A stretch of DNA of 64,000 nt, taken from NCBI GenBank assembly GCA_000349905.1, contig KB722773.1, positions 22,292 to 86,291 of the forward strand. The letters are read 5' to 3'. Positions 52,996 to 64,000 of this stretch are shown one piece after another; position 1 is the stretch's first letter; each line of letters opens with the position of its first letter. The translations under genes and the position numbers were made by a program. Source of the stretch: Volvariella volvacea V23. Taxonomy: Eukaryota > Basidiomycota > Agaricomycetes > Agaricales > Pluteaceae. Below the pieces are notes generated by a model that saw only the letters and a program-made list of their open reading frames with translations, ran no database searches and had not been told where the DNA came from.

Positions 52996-53915
52996 ATGGT
53001 AAGGGCACCCGTACCTCACATAGTCTATTTATAAATACCTCGACGACTCCAGCCCTTCCTTGCACTTCGTCAAGAGGATGGATCAACACAAGAGGGATCG
53101 GGGGAACACGATATTGTGTCTGAAATTCAGTGTTACAGTCTCCCATTTGGCGCCCTCGGATTCGTCTCCCACATCTTAACCTACTACACCGTTCTTTGCC
53201 TCTGGTTCGGTCGCAGACCACTCATGCCATGGCGACCGTTGAATCACAACAGTAAATGGGTTATGGCGAAGGACATCATTAGTCTCATCATCACGACATC
53301 AATGACGATAAACACCCTGGTCAAATGCAAGCAGACTTGGCAGTTACAGGCCGTAGCTGTCTGGAAGTTAACTGTATCGCTTTTGGTTGGGATCACGCCT
53401 ATTCATGCATCGTGGATTATTTTGTCGAGCAAGACGAATCAGGAGGATTGGTTGGTGACGAGGGAACGACTAAAGGTGATCTCTCGATGGGGCTTCTTGT
53501 GTAAGCCGGTTCTCCTTTGATGTGCAGTCGGAGAAAGCTAATGGGACTACCTTCGGGGATAGATATACCAGGAATGTTCGCTGGCATGATCGGGTTGATG
53601 TCCATCGTCACACGGTATCTGCATCTCAAGACAGTTGAGTGGTTGACTGCCCTCTTCTTTACGGGCGTCGCTCTTGCGATAATTGCGAAGCTTGGATACG
53701 ACTATGGCCCTTATGGGAAAAATCCCGATGTGATCAGGCCGTGGCTTTGGAGTTTCGTTATGGCCTTGGGAGTTTTTACAATATTGGCGGCGCTATATTC
53801 CGACTGGGTGTTGGGAGTAATAACCGAAAACCTGTTAGGGATGCCAACCAAGTTCAATGCCGGATTCTACTGGACATATTTTGTAGCAAAGAGAATACCA
53901 ATGTTTAGCTGGTAG
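52996..53915 (+). CDS. Multi-pass membrane protein, family copy g
   Basis: An intact member. Exons are 52996-52998 (ATG only), 53053-53500 and 53563-53915: 804 nt, 267 aa. Introns are 54 and 62 bp. It starts M-PFLALRQEDGSTQEG and has SEIQCYSLPFGALGFVSH, LWFGRRPLMPW, LQAVAVWKLTVSLLVGITP, YIPGMFAGMIGLMSIV, LYSDWVLGVITENLLGMP and C-terminal AKRIPMFSW. The stop is followed by a short TAG/CAG-rich run. A NACHT relic begins 335 bp downstream on the same strand. It is the best match for the decayed copy at 11.96-12.37 kb. Function is unknown. Confidence 0.86.
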
Positions 53916-54249
53916 TAGCAGTAGCAGTAGCATCTAACACCGGATAATGTCATAGTGCTTGATGGACGCCTATGTTGAAACCAGAATAATAGACGCCCAA
54001 TGTACGTTCAAGGAATATCCAGCACTTTATGCTTCACGGCCCATGCCTATTAATAGATCAACGCTGCACAGCTCCCCTACCCCAGCAATGGTCAACAATG
54101 CACCATCAGCGAATTTGTTTGACAGCGCACTAGCACTCAAAACCACAGAGTAACCGCGATCGCAAAGGTAGACCATATCCTCAATAACGACCCTACGGTT
54201 CAAGGGGGTAATACGGTTATGTTCACCCAATACTCATCCCCTTGTAGCC
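53916..54249. other. Spacer before NACHT relic
   Basis: May include a decayed N-terminal exon of the NACHT relic: an open stretch at 53959-54153 precedes a CTTGTAG acceptor near 54246. No motif confirms this. Confidence 0.35.
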
Positions 54250-54573
54250 AGTGACAGACCGAGGTCTCGTTGTGGTTAATGCAATACACACAGGCGAAGT
54301 ACGCGCAGACCAATTACGATGCGAACTCGTCAAGCCATCATTCTCGATATCATTTCCCGTGCAGAGAATAAGCATTGCCTTCAAATCATTCCGTGGTTAA
54401 CGGGGCCCACAGGTACAGGGGAATCTGCTATTGCAACGAGCACTGCAGAGAGACTGAATGGGTTGCGCTCCAAAGGGGAGGTGACTGGGTCGTTCTTTTT
54501 CTTTCGTAGAGATCCACAACGCAACCATGCTCACCTTTTCGCGTACACCTTTGGGATTAATCTGACTATCTAA
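54250..54573 (+). pseudogene. NACHT NTPase relic
   Basis: A truncated, frameshifted relative of the two large NACHT genes. It opens with RGLVVVNAIHTGEVRADQLRC, matching the DAMHTGxVRxDPL block that begins exon 2 of those genes. A frame change follows near 54318, after which it reads TRQAIILDIISRAENK, then the Walker A region GPTGTGES, then SFFFFRRDPQRNHAH. The invariant Walker A lysine is Glu. The frame ends at 54571-54573, before the Walker B, so nucleotide binding is not expected. It lies just downstream of membrane-family copy g. Confidence 0.85.
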
Positions 54574-57074
54574 TTAATCCATGGGTATGATTAATCGTTA
54601 GCAGTCAACTACAAAAATTCCAGCAGCAGCAGCATGGCTTGAAACCTTTACAAGAGACGACCAACAGAGTAGCTCATTCTATTACACTACCATGAGCTAT
54701 CTAACAGATAGAAAATGGATACATATAACCGAAATGAACAGCTGGAATAGTACTAAGTGAGACATGGACTTGGAGAAAATTTTGTGATCCCGTGCCGGAG
54801 AACTTGGGGGGGGGGGGGGGAGGAAAGCGAACAGATATATGGTGCAGTAGTTGCATGTCAGGCAAAATGAAGTGGCTTTTTTATACGATGTAAGTTCAAA
54901 CCTCAGCCGTGTCAAATTATTTTCTAGTAGCATCCGATTAATCCTTCACCCCAGACTAGCCAGCCAGCTCAGACAACTGATTAATCCCTTTCCCAACCGA
55001 TGAATTTTTCATGAAAATTCCATCGGATCCGCATGACAGTATTCATTATAAATTAATCGAAGCTACTGTATATATTGTTTCGCACTGGTGATTGCGCACC
55101 AGCTGGCCGTGAAGTTCAAAGGCTGGATAAGCTAATGGGATTCGACTCACGCTGAATGATATAAAACGTAGAATGATAATCCAAATTTACCCTGAGTGTG
55201 AGGAGTTTTGCGCCACTTGTGCATCCTGGGTTCCTCCCATGTTCCTTCAATTTTTGGTTTGGCATTGACTTGCGTGAACTAGGACATCCCATCTTTGACT
55301 AGATATATCTCGTGTCGTTGGACGATATACGGGCCCTAGATGTTGTTCGGCATTCACCGAAGGGGTACGAGAGCGCTGGTTGAGCACTGCGCTTACCAAG
55401 CTCTCACCATGTTCAGTTTGTTCACCATGATCGATACGAACACTCACCGCGCAACTACCCCCAGCTCCCTTTATTGCATTTCTCGACCTCAGCACCGCCT
55501 AGAACTTCGCCTAACTTCGATTTCTCCACACGGAGGTCATATGTATACAATACAATTCAGAGTCGCCTCTCGACCCAGTCCTCATTTAGCGGGTTAAATG
55601 CCTCAATTATTGCTACTCAAACCAGAAAACAAGCCAGGCGGGGATTTGGACAACTCTGGATTCGTTCTGAGCACTTCGACGAACGGTTTTTGCAAGGGCT
55701 CCTCCGAATCGCGCGTCAAGCCTTCAATACTTTCCAATTTCCTTTGCAGAAGATATGTAGGACATTCCGGGGTGGACGTACAACCCAGTTTATTCCATCG
55801 CTCGAGTGCTGTCGCTTCTCCATCCAGCCCTACACCCCAGGGCGAGTCAAAGCCAGAGGTACTATCGGCATACAGGGGATTCTCGACGTATTGATGACCC
55901 CTATTCCATCTATCTCGATGCGGATATCAGTACAACCCAGAAGTCAAAGCTAGCTGGGACCATATCGTCGCTTCGGTGCCTCGAACTATTTTGGGTGCGG
56001 GAGCTCTTTGAACGTGATATCGGTTATGAAATATGAATACCAAGTGTCAGGGGGCTACTAGAGATGAATATTATGGACCAATTCAGGAGTAAGTGTGGCG
56101 CGCCACGAGAGTCGACTTTGCGGACCTGGACTTATCGAAGGAGGATGCTTGATGATGGGTTGAGAAGGTTGCGGAAGTGTCCATATGAGATGGGTAATGA
56201 ACGAATCACATTTTTTCCTGCGCGTGCGGCTCTAATATTCAACGATACTACGTCAGAGCATGCATCAATATGAGGCGGACTGCTGGAACGGAAGCGCTGA
56301 ACGACGAACAGAGTAACCTGCGGCTGACATGCTGATCTCCGACTCGGAAGGATGATCCGTTGATTGCTCATCCCTATGTGAGGCTAATACTATCGTCGTT
56401 CAACATCGATGCATTGAAATCTACTTGAAGCCGACGACCTCGGACTCGTTCCACAGCACTGCTAGGAACGACTCTGCGGCAATTCAATACCAGGATTCTC
56501 GAATGAGTAAAGGTGAGTCTGGCCATCCCTCGCTCGTTAATGTGTCTAGGACCTAACGCCATTAGGTACCTTTAAAGTGTTCCCATGGATCTGCTTCCGG
56601 TATTATCGATTGCCTATCGGGAAGTACGACATCCATTCACGAATGGATTCCAGGAACCAAATAGCGAGTTGTAAGGAAGAACGGTGTCCCGGGACGCGTT
56701 ACACGTTCAATGGATGTCGAAAGCTTAAGGCAGGATCTCACGACTTCTCGACTGGCTTGACACCGGATATTGTATGGCTCAACCTTCTATCTCCAAGTGG
56801 CAGGCAGGACAGGGGCCATGAAGCGAATTACCTACTCGGCATGGGAGGCACCCATTCCACGTCCTATGGCATGCTCACAAACTGTCACGATCTTGATGCA
56901 GCTGTCCAGCCACCATGTCAATCAACGGTGCATAAACAACCTTCGCGTCCAAATTCCTTTACGTGCCTTCGTCCATCTTAAGGTTTTGCCTGCACAGCGT
57001 GGCTGCATCCGAAGAGATAAAATGGACGGCATCCTTATCGTCTAATTCGTTTCCTGCCGCCCTCCAGCTACTCG
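54574..57074. other. 2.5 kb without a supported gene
   Basis: Includes a 15-base G run (54806-54820). Frames between 55470 and 56040 in three phases could be pieces of one decayed gene (for example DPYSIYLDADIS next to VKASWDHIVASVP after a phase change), but I do not recognise it. Confidence 0.35.
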
Positions 57075-58577
57075 ATGGCAAACGACACAAGTCCTCCCGT
57101 TCGTAGCCCTGCAAGTTGGGGTGACCTTAGCTGGTTCGAGCGTATCCAGATCATTTTCCGCCTTCTTCAGCTCCGTAAGCTCGAGTTCTATTACTCATAC
57201 CCTCCCCTCCCTACCCGTATCCTCTGCCCCAGCTTATCGTTCAATTCAGCTTTCTACATCCTATACCGTGCAGTCAAGTCGCCCTTCTGGTACCCAGACC
57301 AATCCAAACCATGGCGTCGAGTCATAGGCGATGCCACGCTCCGACACATGACGAACGGACCTCTCAGCATGAGGCAGCTGCAGTCCTTGTTCGGGACCAG
57401 CGAGGGAACGTATACGTCCTGGGCAAAACGATGGAACCAGCCTGTTCTGATCGAGGATATTGAGGGCGAGGAAAGGGCGAAGTTGTGTTGGATCGGGAAG
57501 AAGAAGACGGATAAGGTGATACTCTACGTGCATGGTGACTATTTGTTGCTCGTTTGGGTATATGGCTGGTGCTTAACAGCTTGGGATGACTTCCAGGTGG
57601 AGGGTACTTCATACCGATGCAGTATATGACGCTTTCCTTTTGGCTGCACGTCCAACGCGAACTCCGTTCCAAAGGAATCGAGGCAGGCATCGCAGTATTA
57701 AGCTACTGTACGTCCACCCCCTCGTCCCACCCTTCTTCATCGGTGCACCCCGCTCACAGACCCATCAAGCTCTCTTCCCAGAAAGCCCCTTCCCAACCCA
57801 ACTCTGCCAACTCGTCCGAGCCATCACGCACCTCCTCTCTTCCGGCGTCTCCCTCGGAAAAATCCACCTCGTCGGAGACTCCGCAGGCGGAAACCTCCTC
57901 CTCTCCCTAATCTCCCACACACTGCACCCCATCCCACTCACACCCGCCGCTTTCGCGTCCCGTGCTATGATAGCAACACCGGGAAGGTCATCTATGTGGA
58001 TATCAACCCCGCCCCGTTGACACTTTCGGAGCCATTGGGTGGGATTTATATGATGTCGCCATGGGTTAGTTTGACTGCGCTGGGGCAGGGGAATACGTAT
58101 GCGGAGAACTCAAAGTACGACATGTTCGGCCAGGGCGTAGTCGTGCAGTGGGGCAATTTGATCCTCGAGGGGGCTATGAACGGGGGAGAGAGGGTTTATC
58201 TTGAGGTGAACGAAAGCCAGCGGTCTTCCGCTGGGGGCTCAACAAGGGTGGTGGGTGGGGAGGGTTGGTTTAGCAGTTTGGGCGAAAAGGTGGCTAGGAG
58301 GGTGTTGGTTACGGCGGGTGAGGTTGAGTGCTTCAGAGGGGATATTAGTGCAGTGGTGGAGAGAATGAGGCGCGACGGCTCGTCTAGATCGGAGGGGACT
58401 GCCAGTGTGCAAGGGGAGAAGAAGGGTCGTCCTGGAGCGGACGTCAAGTTGATTGTTCAAAAGAGGGGGATACACGATGATCCGTATCTTGATTTTGTTT
58501 GGTGGCATAGGGGGCTGAAGGTTGTACAACTAACTGGGGAGATTGTTGATTGGTTAGCGGAAGGGATGAGAGTGTAA
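57075..58577 (+). CDS. Alpha/beta hydrolase (fold-3 / esterase-lipase type), possible frameshift
   Basis: A predicted carboxylester hydrolase related to the GDXG lipase and steryl acetyl hydrolase group. The start is MANDTSPPVRSP at 57075. A first intron joins VILYVHG to GGYFIPMQYM, restoring the oxyanion-hole HGG motif. A second joins AVLSYS to LFPESPFPTQL. The nucleophile elbow is VGDSAGGNLL. The acid and base candidates lie in VECFRGDI and GIHDDPYLDF near the C-terminus. The first 80 residues hold hydrophobic sequence that may anchor the protein. Between SHTLHPIPLTP and VDINPAPLTL (near 57,960-58,000) the frame changes without an intron long enough to explain it. Either a one-base indel has broken the gene, the sequence has an error, or I have missed an unusual splice. 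Confidence 0.72.
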
Positions 58578-58612
58578 GTGCGGAAGTCGTATGGGTGCCG
58601 TTTTGGAGCTTC

Positions 58613-60013
58613 CTAGTGTGCATTTACTTTTCTTGTGTATAATGTTTGACATAACATGGCCAAACGCTTGACTATATCCTTCAACTTAATGATCCACCTT
58701 CGTGTACAAATTTTACCACCGACGTGGTACTCCCCACTTCGTCTAGCATCTAGCAAGAAGTAGACAAACGACTGGTGGCGGGGAACGATAGGCTCGTTAT
58801 CATCGTCAAGTGATATCTTGAGGACTGAGTGGAGCTTCCGTAGGGCATGCCGACATTGCCCTGAATTGGCGTAAAAGCGCGAGGTAAGGCTCCCAACTGT
58901 GGGACGATGGCCTTGACAGATAAGGGAAAGGATATTCTGCAGGCGGACATCGCCTGGACGATGAGACGACTCGAGGATTCGAGTGTAGAGTGAAGTAAGG
59001 GGGATCAATGCTTCTGGGGCTTGTTCAAGGAATGCCTGTAGACGTTCCTGCGGATTGGCATTGTCGTCGTCGAGGTATTTGAACAAGGAAGAGATGTAGA
59101 TGTATTGTCCATTGGCCTTGGATACGATATGCTCCACGACGTCGTCTAGAGGCCAATGTCCCTCCTGAGCGTAGGCTTGGAGGATATCTTGACGACGTTT
59201 GTATAACTCTGAGAAGTAGGTCTTGACATATTCCCTGACCTCTTCCGGGTTTTGATCATCCGCTAGGTCGATAACGAGTCGGCTATAGGATGCAAACGGT
59301 TGCATTCTAAAGTTGTTGACAATAAAGGGTTCTGGACGGCTGGCGATGAGGAACTTGAGGGGACTACTCGACGCGACGAGGTTTAGCACCCGTCGTCGAT
59401 CTTCGTCCCCACAATGATCTAATCCATCAATAAAAATGACACCGGGTGATGCCATATCTCTCGAGACTGCCTCGAGAGGTTCAACGATAAGTTTTCTCCA
59501 CTGGACCTCCAACGCTCCTGAGCTGTCTAATATACTAGCGTCGTGCACTGTTGCCTGAATAATGCTGTCCTTGACGACTTTGTTGGAGAGAGCTAGGTCG
59601 TAGGCTAAAGTGGGAACGAATCTGTCGAGGTTGTCGCATTGTGGGTCGTTGGGAGAAAAGAAGAAGCAGGCGAAGTTGACGGCAGGGCCCTCGCCTTTGA
59701 GTTCGTCGGCAACGGCTTTGACGAGCGAGGATTTCCCGAATCCAGGAGGGCCCGTAATCCACTGAATGTTGATGCTTTCATCCATTATCCGTGACTTGAT
59801 ATCGGATTTAATGACTATACGCGTCATCGGGCCGTATGAGAGTGCATCTGCGACCGCCTTCGAGTTAAGCCTTGCGTTGGGCGCAACCCGCTCCCAGAGC
59901 GCGCGCATGGGGTCAGATGGGTGGCCAGTAATGATGTTGTTCACTTTGGTCACGATACATCCGCTGGCGTTGTTGACAGTTGAACGATTGAGGACCTCGG
60001 CTGACGTGAACAT
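58613..60013 (-). CDS. NACHT-domain STAND NTPase, short single-exon form
   Basis: A 466-aa NACHT protein without introns. It begins MFTSAEVLNRSTVNNASGCI, with a short N-terminus leading to LWERVAPNARLNS, a block typical of agaric NACHT proteins. The Walker A is GPPGFGKSS and the Walker B is VIFIDGLDHC, then FLIASRPEP. The winged-helix-like part (LFKYLDDDNANPQERLQAFL, ALRKLHSVLKIS) matches the larger NACHT genes, but the protein ends about 50 residues after the RRSGEYHV block, so the C-terminal 270-300 residues of the others are missing. It also lacks their long N-terminal exon. It converges with the hydrolase gene, leaving only 35 bp between stop codons. It may be a truncated paralogue or a distinct short type. 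Confidence 0.82.
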   Translation of the reverse strand: MFTSAEVLNRSTVNNASGCIVTKVNNIITGHPSDPMRALWERVAPNARLNSKAVADALSYGPMTRIVIKSDIKSRIMDESINIQWITGPPGFGKSSLVKAVADELKGEGPAVNFACFFFSPNDPQCDNLDRFVPTLAYDLALSNKVVKDSIIQATVHDASILDSSGALEVQWRKLIVEPLEAVSRDMASPGVIFIDGLDHCGDEDRRRVLNLVASSSPLKFLIASRPEPFIVNNFRMQPFASYSRLVIDLADDQNPEEVREYVKTYFSELYKRRQDILQAYAQEGHWPLDDVVEHIVSKANGQYIYISSLFKYLDDDNANPQERLQAFLEQAPEALIPLTSLYTRILESSHRPGDVRLQNILSLICQGHRPTVGSLTSRFYANSGQCRHALRKLHSVLKISLDDDNEPIVPRHQSFVYFLLDARRSGEYHVGGKICTRRWIIKLKDIVKRLAMLCQTLYTRKVNAH

Positions 60014-61506
60014 CTCGGCTGGCGAGCTTGTACATAGGCTAGTTGGCGGGGTCTGCTAATGGGGGGGTAATAATTTACTATTAGGCACCAATGTACTCGG
60101 GATGGGTTAGTAGTGAGGGTGCAGGTACAACCTGTCGAAATTCCGCCAGGTGTGCAGCGCCAGATTATTATGGCAAACGATTTCCAATTCAAGCCAAACA
60201 GTGGGGATAGGCATCGTGCGCAAAAAAGTCGTGTTTGTATTGTTTGCCGTTGCAAAGAACCTGTTCACTCGCTGCCCGTCGTTTGCAACAGCTGCGACGG
60301 CTTTTCCTCACTCCCAAAAATTGTATAAAAATGCATGAGGTGTCTATGAATCACCTTTGCATTGTAGAATTTATTGATATTGTAAAATGGGCCCAAAACT
60401 GCCGAGAATGCTGAGGATAATCATCCCTCAGCTGGGAAGCACAAATTAAAACCCAAAATCTCTTGGAGGATATCATATCTAGAGTTTGAGATAGTTTATT
60501 GAGAGGAGGGAGGGATGTGGAAGCAGCCAGCATAGGTCTGTGCCGACATGCATGGCCTGTCAAACTCATGAATGTTGTGGTAATAGAATTGCTGCACACC
60601 CTCTTTCGACCTAATCCTTCTGTCCAGGACACGTCCCCAATCTTGAAAAAAGCTAAAAGAAGAAGCAAAGCGCAAAAAACGCAAGAAGATTAGTCAATCC
60701 GCTGCTGTTGGGTTGGTAAGGGATGCTGCAGTAATAAGCAAAATGATTTGGTCACAATTGGATTGAGATTTATGCCGAAATCTTTAATGACGAAGTATTT
60801 TCGAAGGCTCTTGAGAAGGATTTGAGGCATCGTGATGAGAAACTTGCTGCTGTATTTGATGCAGTTCACTGCAAGGAATAGCGAGTAGCTTTCCCAGTTT
60901 TATAGAACTCATGCATTGATCGGTATTAGGGGATCCTAGCGCTGCACCAACTTATTGTACAAGGTGTACAGGCTTGATCCGAACCTGAATGCTTGCCTCC
61001 AGCTCAAAGGACAATTCTGAGGCCCTACTAAGTGACACGGAAAATGAAGATGTTGACAAGGATGAGTACTCCTGCCACAGCTTATTCACATGTACTATTT
61101 GCCTTGCAACGTATCGTGCATGCTCAAGCAACTGTATTTTGAATTTTGGCTGGTCAGATAATATTCTACGGCACTCATGAAGTAGTTACGAAGCTGTGTC
61201 TTGCATTTCTGCAGGATTCTCTTCTATTCGGGTGTTTTTTAGAGGGGTAGACATGGAGACTGTATCTACGATACATTTTTGTAATTTGACATCCTTGCTC
61301 TCACCAGCGAGTGCCGACTTCTGGCAAAACTCTACGAGAGCCTCGAGGAACCAGTTCCAATTGCGAGGTGGGCAGAAGTGAAATAAAAGCAAATATCACG
61401 ATTTTTTGGCGCGCGGTACCGCAAGCAAAGAGGACGCGGTTCGTGTCACATCACATGACCTGATTAACCGGTCACAATCACGCATGACCCCGTTCCTCCC
61501 GCCATC
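60014..61506. other. 1.5 kb without a supported gene
   Basis: AT-rich, with short frames only. A CxxCxxxxxxxC-like pattern near 60,237-60,297 and another near 61,070-61,130 did not belong to a recognisable domain. Confidence 0.4.
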
Positions 61507-63475
61507 ATGAACCAGGGCCAGTCTTCCGCGGGCTCATCAAAACAGAGAAAAGACAGGTCGCCCTCCGTCGAAATCCTCGACCGCAGCCAGGTCCAGCGGA
61601 AACCCAGCGTTACCGGCTCTAAGCAGCAGCCATCTCAGCAGGCGCCCAAGATTCGGGGATCTACAGCGTCTGCGTCTGTGTCGGCATCAACTACGTCACA
61701 CCAAGCTCTGCGACGCCGCTGCTCGAGATGTCAGATCCTCCTGCCCGAGACGAACTGGCAAAAGATGTGCAAGGACTGCCGGGTCAAGACCAACGAGTAT
61801 AACAACCAGTATAACCAAGCAAAGAGGAAGCTGAAGGAGACACATATGGCAGAAACATTAAAAGTATTTTTTGCGCAACCACACCCGCCCAAGTTGAGCG
61901 GCGTAAAGCCGAATGCCGGCTCAAGCACAAGTTTGAAGACGGTGAATGGATCTGGGTCAGGTGTTGACGTAGGGACGAGTTCGAGTACAAAGGTTTGAAA
62001 TGGGAGCGCGACTCAAAAGTCAATCTGACTGGGCCTTTTGGCTTCTCAGGTGTCCACGTCAAAGAGCCATGTGCGGGAATCTCCATCAGCAGTTGTAGCT
62101 TCTCCCCTTTTCACGTGGGTTACCGACGGACCGGGAAAGGCTAAATCGTTCGCCACGACTGCAACGTCTACTTCCAAGGATCCCACCTCGAAGCCGTACA
62201 AGCCCTTGGATGTGAGCTATTCACTCATGGCATTTACCTCGTACTTACGACGCACGATAGTTTTGGCGCAAGGAAGGAGAGAAATCCATGAAAACGCCCC
62301 AACTCGTTCATTCAAAGAGACCTGTCATTTCAGCTAGCACCGGAGGGGACGCGATCACGTCGGATGACGACCTTGCTGACAGCGTGCAACCGCTGAGGAA
62401 GAAACCAAAGATCTCGACGTCGACTGCAGAGGGGGTCGCAGTTAGAAAGCCCAAAATTGGCGACAAAATCAAGAGCAGCATTGGTGGGACTGGCCCGAGG
62501 ATGGCCAAGATAGATCGGAAAGGAAAGGGGAGAGCCGAGGGCAGCGTTGATCCAGTATGTGTCCTATCCACTCTCAACACAGGCGTCCTCTGATGCACGC
62601 GCCCTTTTGTGCTTTGCAACTAGATGTCCGAAGACGACGTGCCCTCTCCTGTCGATGCTGCCGGTCCGCGATACATCGAACTGCTAGGGCATCAATCCTC
62701 GAAGCCGACACCCTCAGTGCCGCCAGCTATAAAACCAAAGAAGCCGATAACGATACCAAATCTATCCGCTCCAGTGAAACCATCCCGGCCGGAGCTCTCA
62801 TCTCCATCGTCCGCAGTTGCTGCGGACGACGACGAAGCATTCGAGCACCAAACGCTCCAGCACCTCCTCTATGCGGTCTCGGTCGCGCGCAAGGCACACA
62901 AGAACAAGCTGAACTGGTACGGGACGTACTCGGTCATCGCGGCGTCGGAGAGCGATAATATGAAGATGGTCAAGGAGGTGAGCAGGGAGCTGAAAAAGGC
63001 GGGAAAGTTGATGTTCGAGTGAGTGTTCCGGGCTGCGTCTCGTTGTGTATCTTTGCTCGTGGGTGATTTGTGTGCTCATTCATGCTTGCGATGCGGTTTT
63101 AGTATGCACACAAACTCGGCCCAGAGGCTGTTTGGGTTGAGCAATCCCGGCGAAGGGAGATCGTACAAGTGCACGTGTCTCGACCGGTCCGCTGCACGCC
63201 GCCATCAACACCAGGCAGAGGCAGAGGCAGGAGCAGGAGCAGAGCAGGACACCCCAGGACCCAGCAACGATGACCAGACCGAGGACGCGGAGCGTCCGGG
63301 CGAAGGGAAGGAACCGCAATCGGCCGCGGCTGCAAACGCGGGGGGAGAGGCCAAGAGCCGGTTTTATAATGTGTGTGGGGGGTCCGTGGTGATCGTCGTC
63401 GAGAGCGATAGGTCGCATCCGTTGGGGGTGTTGGGGGTGCTGGGGCAGAAGGTGGAGGTGTGGGTGAGGCATTGA
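61507..63475 (+). CDS. Unrecognised protein with CxxC-CxxC motif, five exons
   Basis: Exons are 61507-61992, 62050-62211, 62261-62554, 62624-63018 and 63103-63475, 1710 nt (569 aa), all joined in frame by GT-AG introns of 49-84 bp. The first 70 residues are Ser/Gln/Lys-rich and disordered. A small zinc-finger-like unit follows, CSRCQ ... CKDCR with 14 residues between the pairs, then a basic helix-prone segment (YNQAKRKLKETHMAETLKVFF). The middle is disordered with nuclear-localisation-like clusters (LRKKPKIS). Exon 4 has a helical, charged region (LLYAVSVARKAHKNKLNWYG). The C-terminus is acidic, then hydrophobic. I do not recognise a named family. A nuclear, possibly DNA- or RNA-associated role is an inference from composition only. 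Confidence 0.72.
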
Positions 63476-64000
63476 GCGGTTGTCGCGGTGGGGGCGTGGT
63501 GGGTCTTGAGGATGGGGTGTGGGTTGTTTGTGGGTAGGCGGAACCTCTGAGTGGACCATACAAGATTTGACTCGATGGCTCAGCCCTAACTGCGCTGAGC
63601 GTGTTCATATTGGACATTCGAAGCATACAGTATGATGATACCGGTTGAATGCGGAAACGGGATTAAATTAAGTACTTTAATTCACCTTGTAAATTGGAGG
63701 GTGCGGCGTTTTTGACTTTTTGTTAGATTTGCTACCGCTTACGTCGTTGTTTTGCTAGTACTCTACGCGCCTCTACTTACGATACGGTACTCAATATAAG
63801 CAGCAATAGACCCATCCGTTCCTCATTGAGGAAATTTCTTTCCTTGCCTATTACGAGGGTCTCCTTATTAGGGCCCTTACAACCTTAATTTTGAATTATG
63901 AGACCCTTTACGAGCCGTCATAAGGCTCCTTACTATATAACTCGCTTTCTAGCTGAAAAATACATCACAACCGGTTATAAGCGGAGAGTTCCCCCCTTAT
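63476..64000. other. AT-rich right edge, no gene
   Basis: After about 63,640 the sequence turns AT-rich with TTAAT and ATAAGG-type words. It might be the edge of a repeat or transposable element, but no terminal repeat or coding motif is visible before the window ends. Confidence 0.35.

Noticed and set aside
54806..54820. Run of 15 G
   Set aside because: A simple homopolymer, possibly of uncertain length in the assembly; no G-quadruplex spacing or gene context to support a function.
55474..56036. Possible decayed gene in several frames (DPYSIYLDADIS and nearby)
   Set aside because: Pieces look protein-like but match no family I can name, and no consistent exon structure was found.
63640..64000. 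AT-rich right edge as a possible LTR
   Set aside because: No target-site duplication, primer-binding site or matching second LTR is visible within the window.

Overview
The window looks like nuclear DNA of a filamentous basidiomycete, probably an agaricomycete. The genes are dense and cut by many short GT-AG introns, mostly 47-70 bp. Gene content is typical of mushrooms: NACHT NTPases, a fungal aminoglycoside-phosphotransferase-like kinase, a GPI-type alpha-amylase, an ENA sodium ATPase, PHO89 and a UbiA-like protein. Exon models were built by hand. Where exon lengths are given, they sum to an open frame unless stated otherwise.

Left block (about 0.2-21.5 kb): an accessory region. Two paralogous NACHT (STAND/NLR) genes lie head to head (1.7-4.6 kb minus, 5.1-7.9 kb plus). 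Around them are six copies of one multi-pass membrane protein family that I cannot name. Copies at 216 (+, broken), 11.96-12.37 kb (-, relic) and 16.46-17.39 kb (-, two stop codons) are decayed. Copies at 9.99-10.92, 18.65-19.66 and 20.51-21.45 kb (all minus) are intact. A kinase-like gene (8.7-9.7 kb) and an alpha-amylase (13.95-16.15 kb) sit among them.

Central block (about 22-49 kb): ordinary housekeeping and transport genes. In order: 3'(2'),5'-bisphosphate nucleotidase (MET22/HAL2), a small unrecognised gene, a UbiA-like gene, a tRNA-Thr(UGU), an MFS transporter, a BTB protein, the phosphate symporter PHO89, an atypical Rho-type GTPase and an ENA-type P-type ATPase. Long stretches, especially 26.1-30.2 kb, hold no gene I can support.

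Right block (about 51-60 kb): the accessory theme returns. Two more intact copies of the membrane family (51.0-51.9 and 53.0-53.9 kb, plus), a NACHT relic 335 bp downstream of the second, an alpha/beta hydrolase with an apparent frameshift, and a shorter NACHT protein (58.6-60.0 kb). A five-exon gene with a CxxC-CxxC motif closes the window (61.5-63.5 kb).

The most unusual signal is in the membrane family. In every copy whose 5' end survives (7 of 7), the first coding exon is the ATG alone, split from the rest by a 54-58 bp phase-0 intron. A second phase-1 intron lies at one conserved place, and the proteins share a C-terminal signature close to AKRLPMFSW. The family surrounds the NACHT genes on both sides of a conserved gene block, so this may be a fast-evolving recognition or defence locus. 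That functional reading is inference only.
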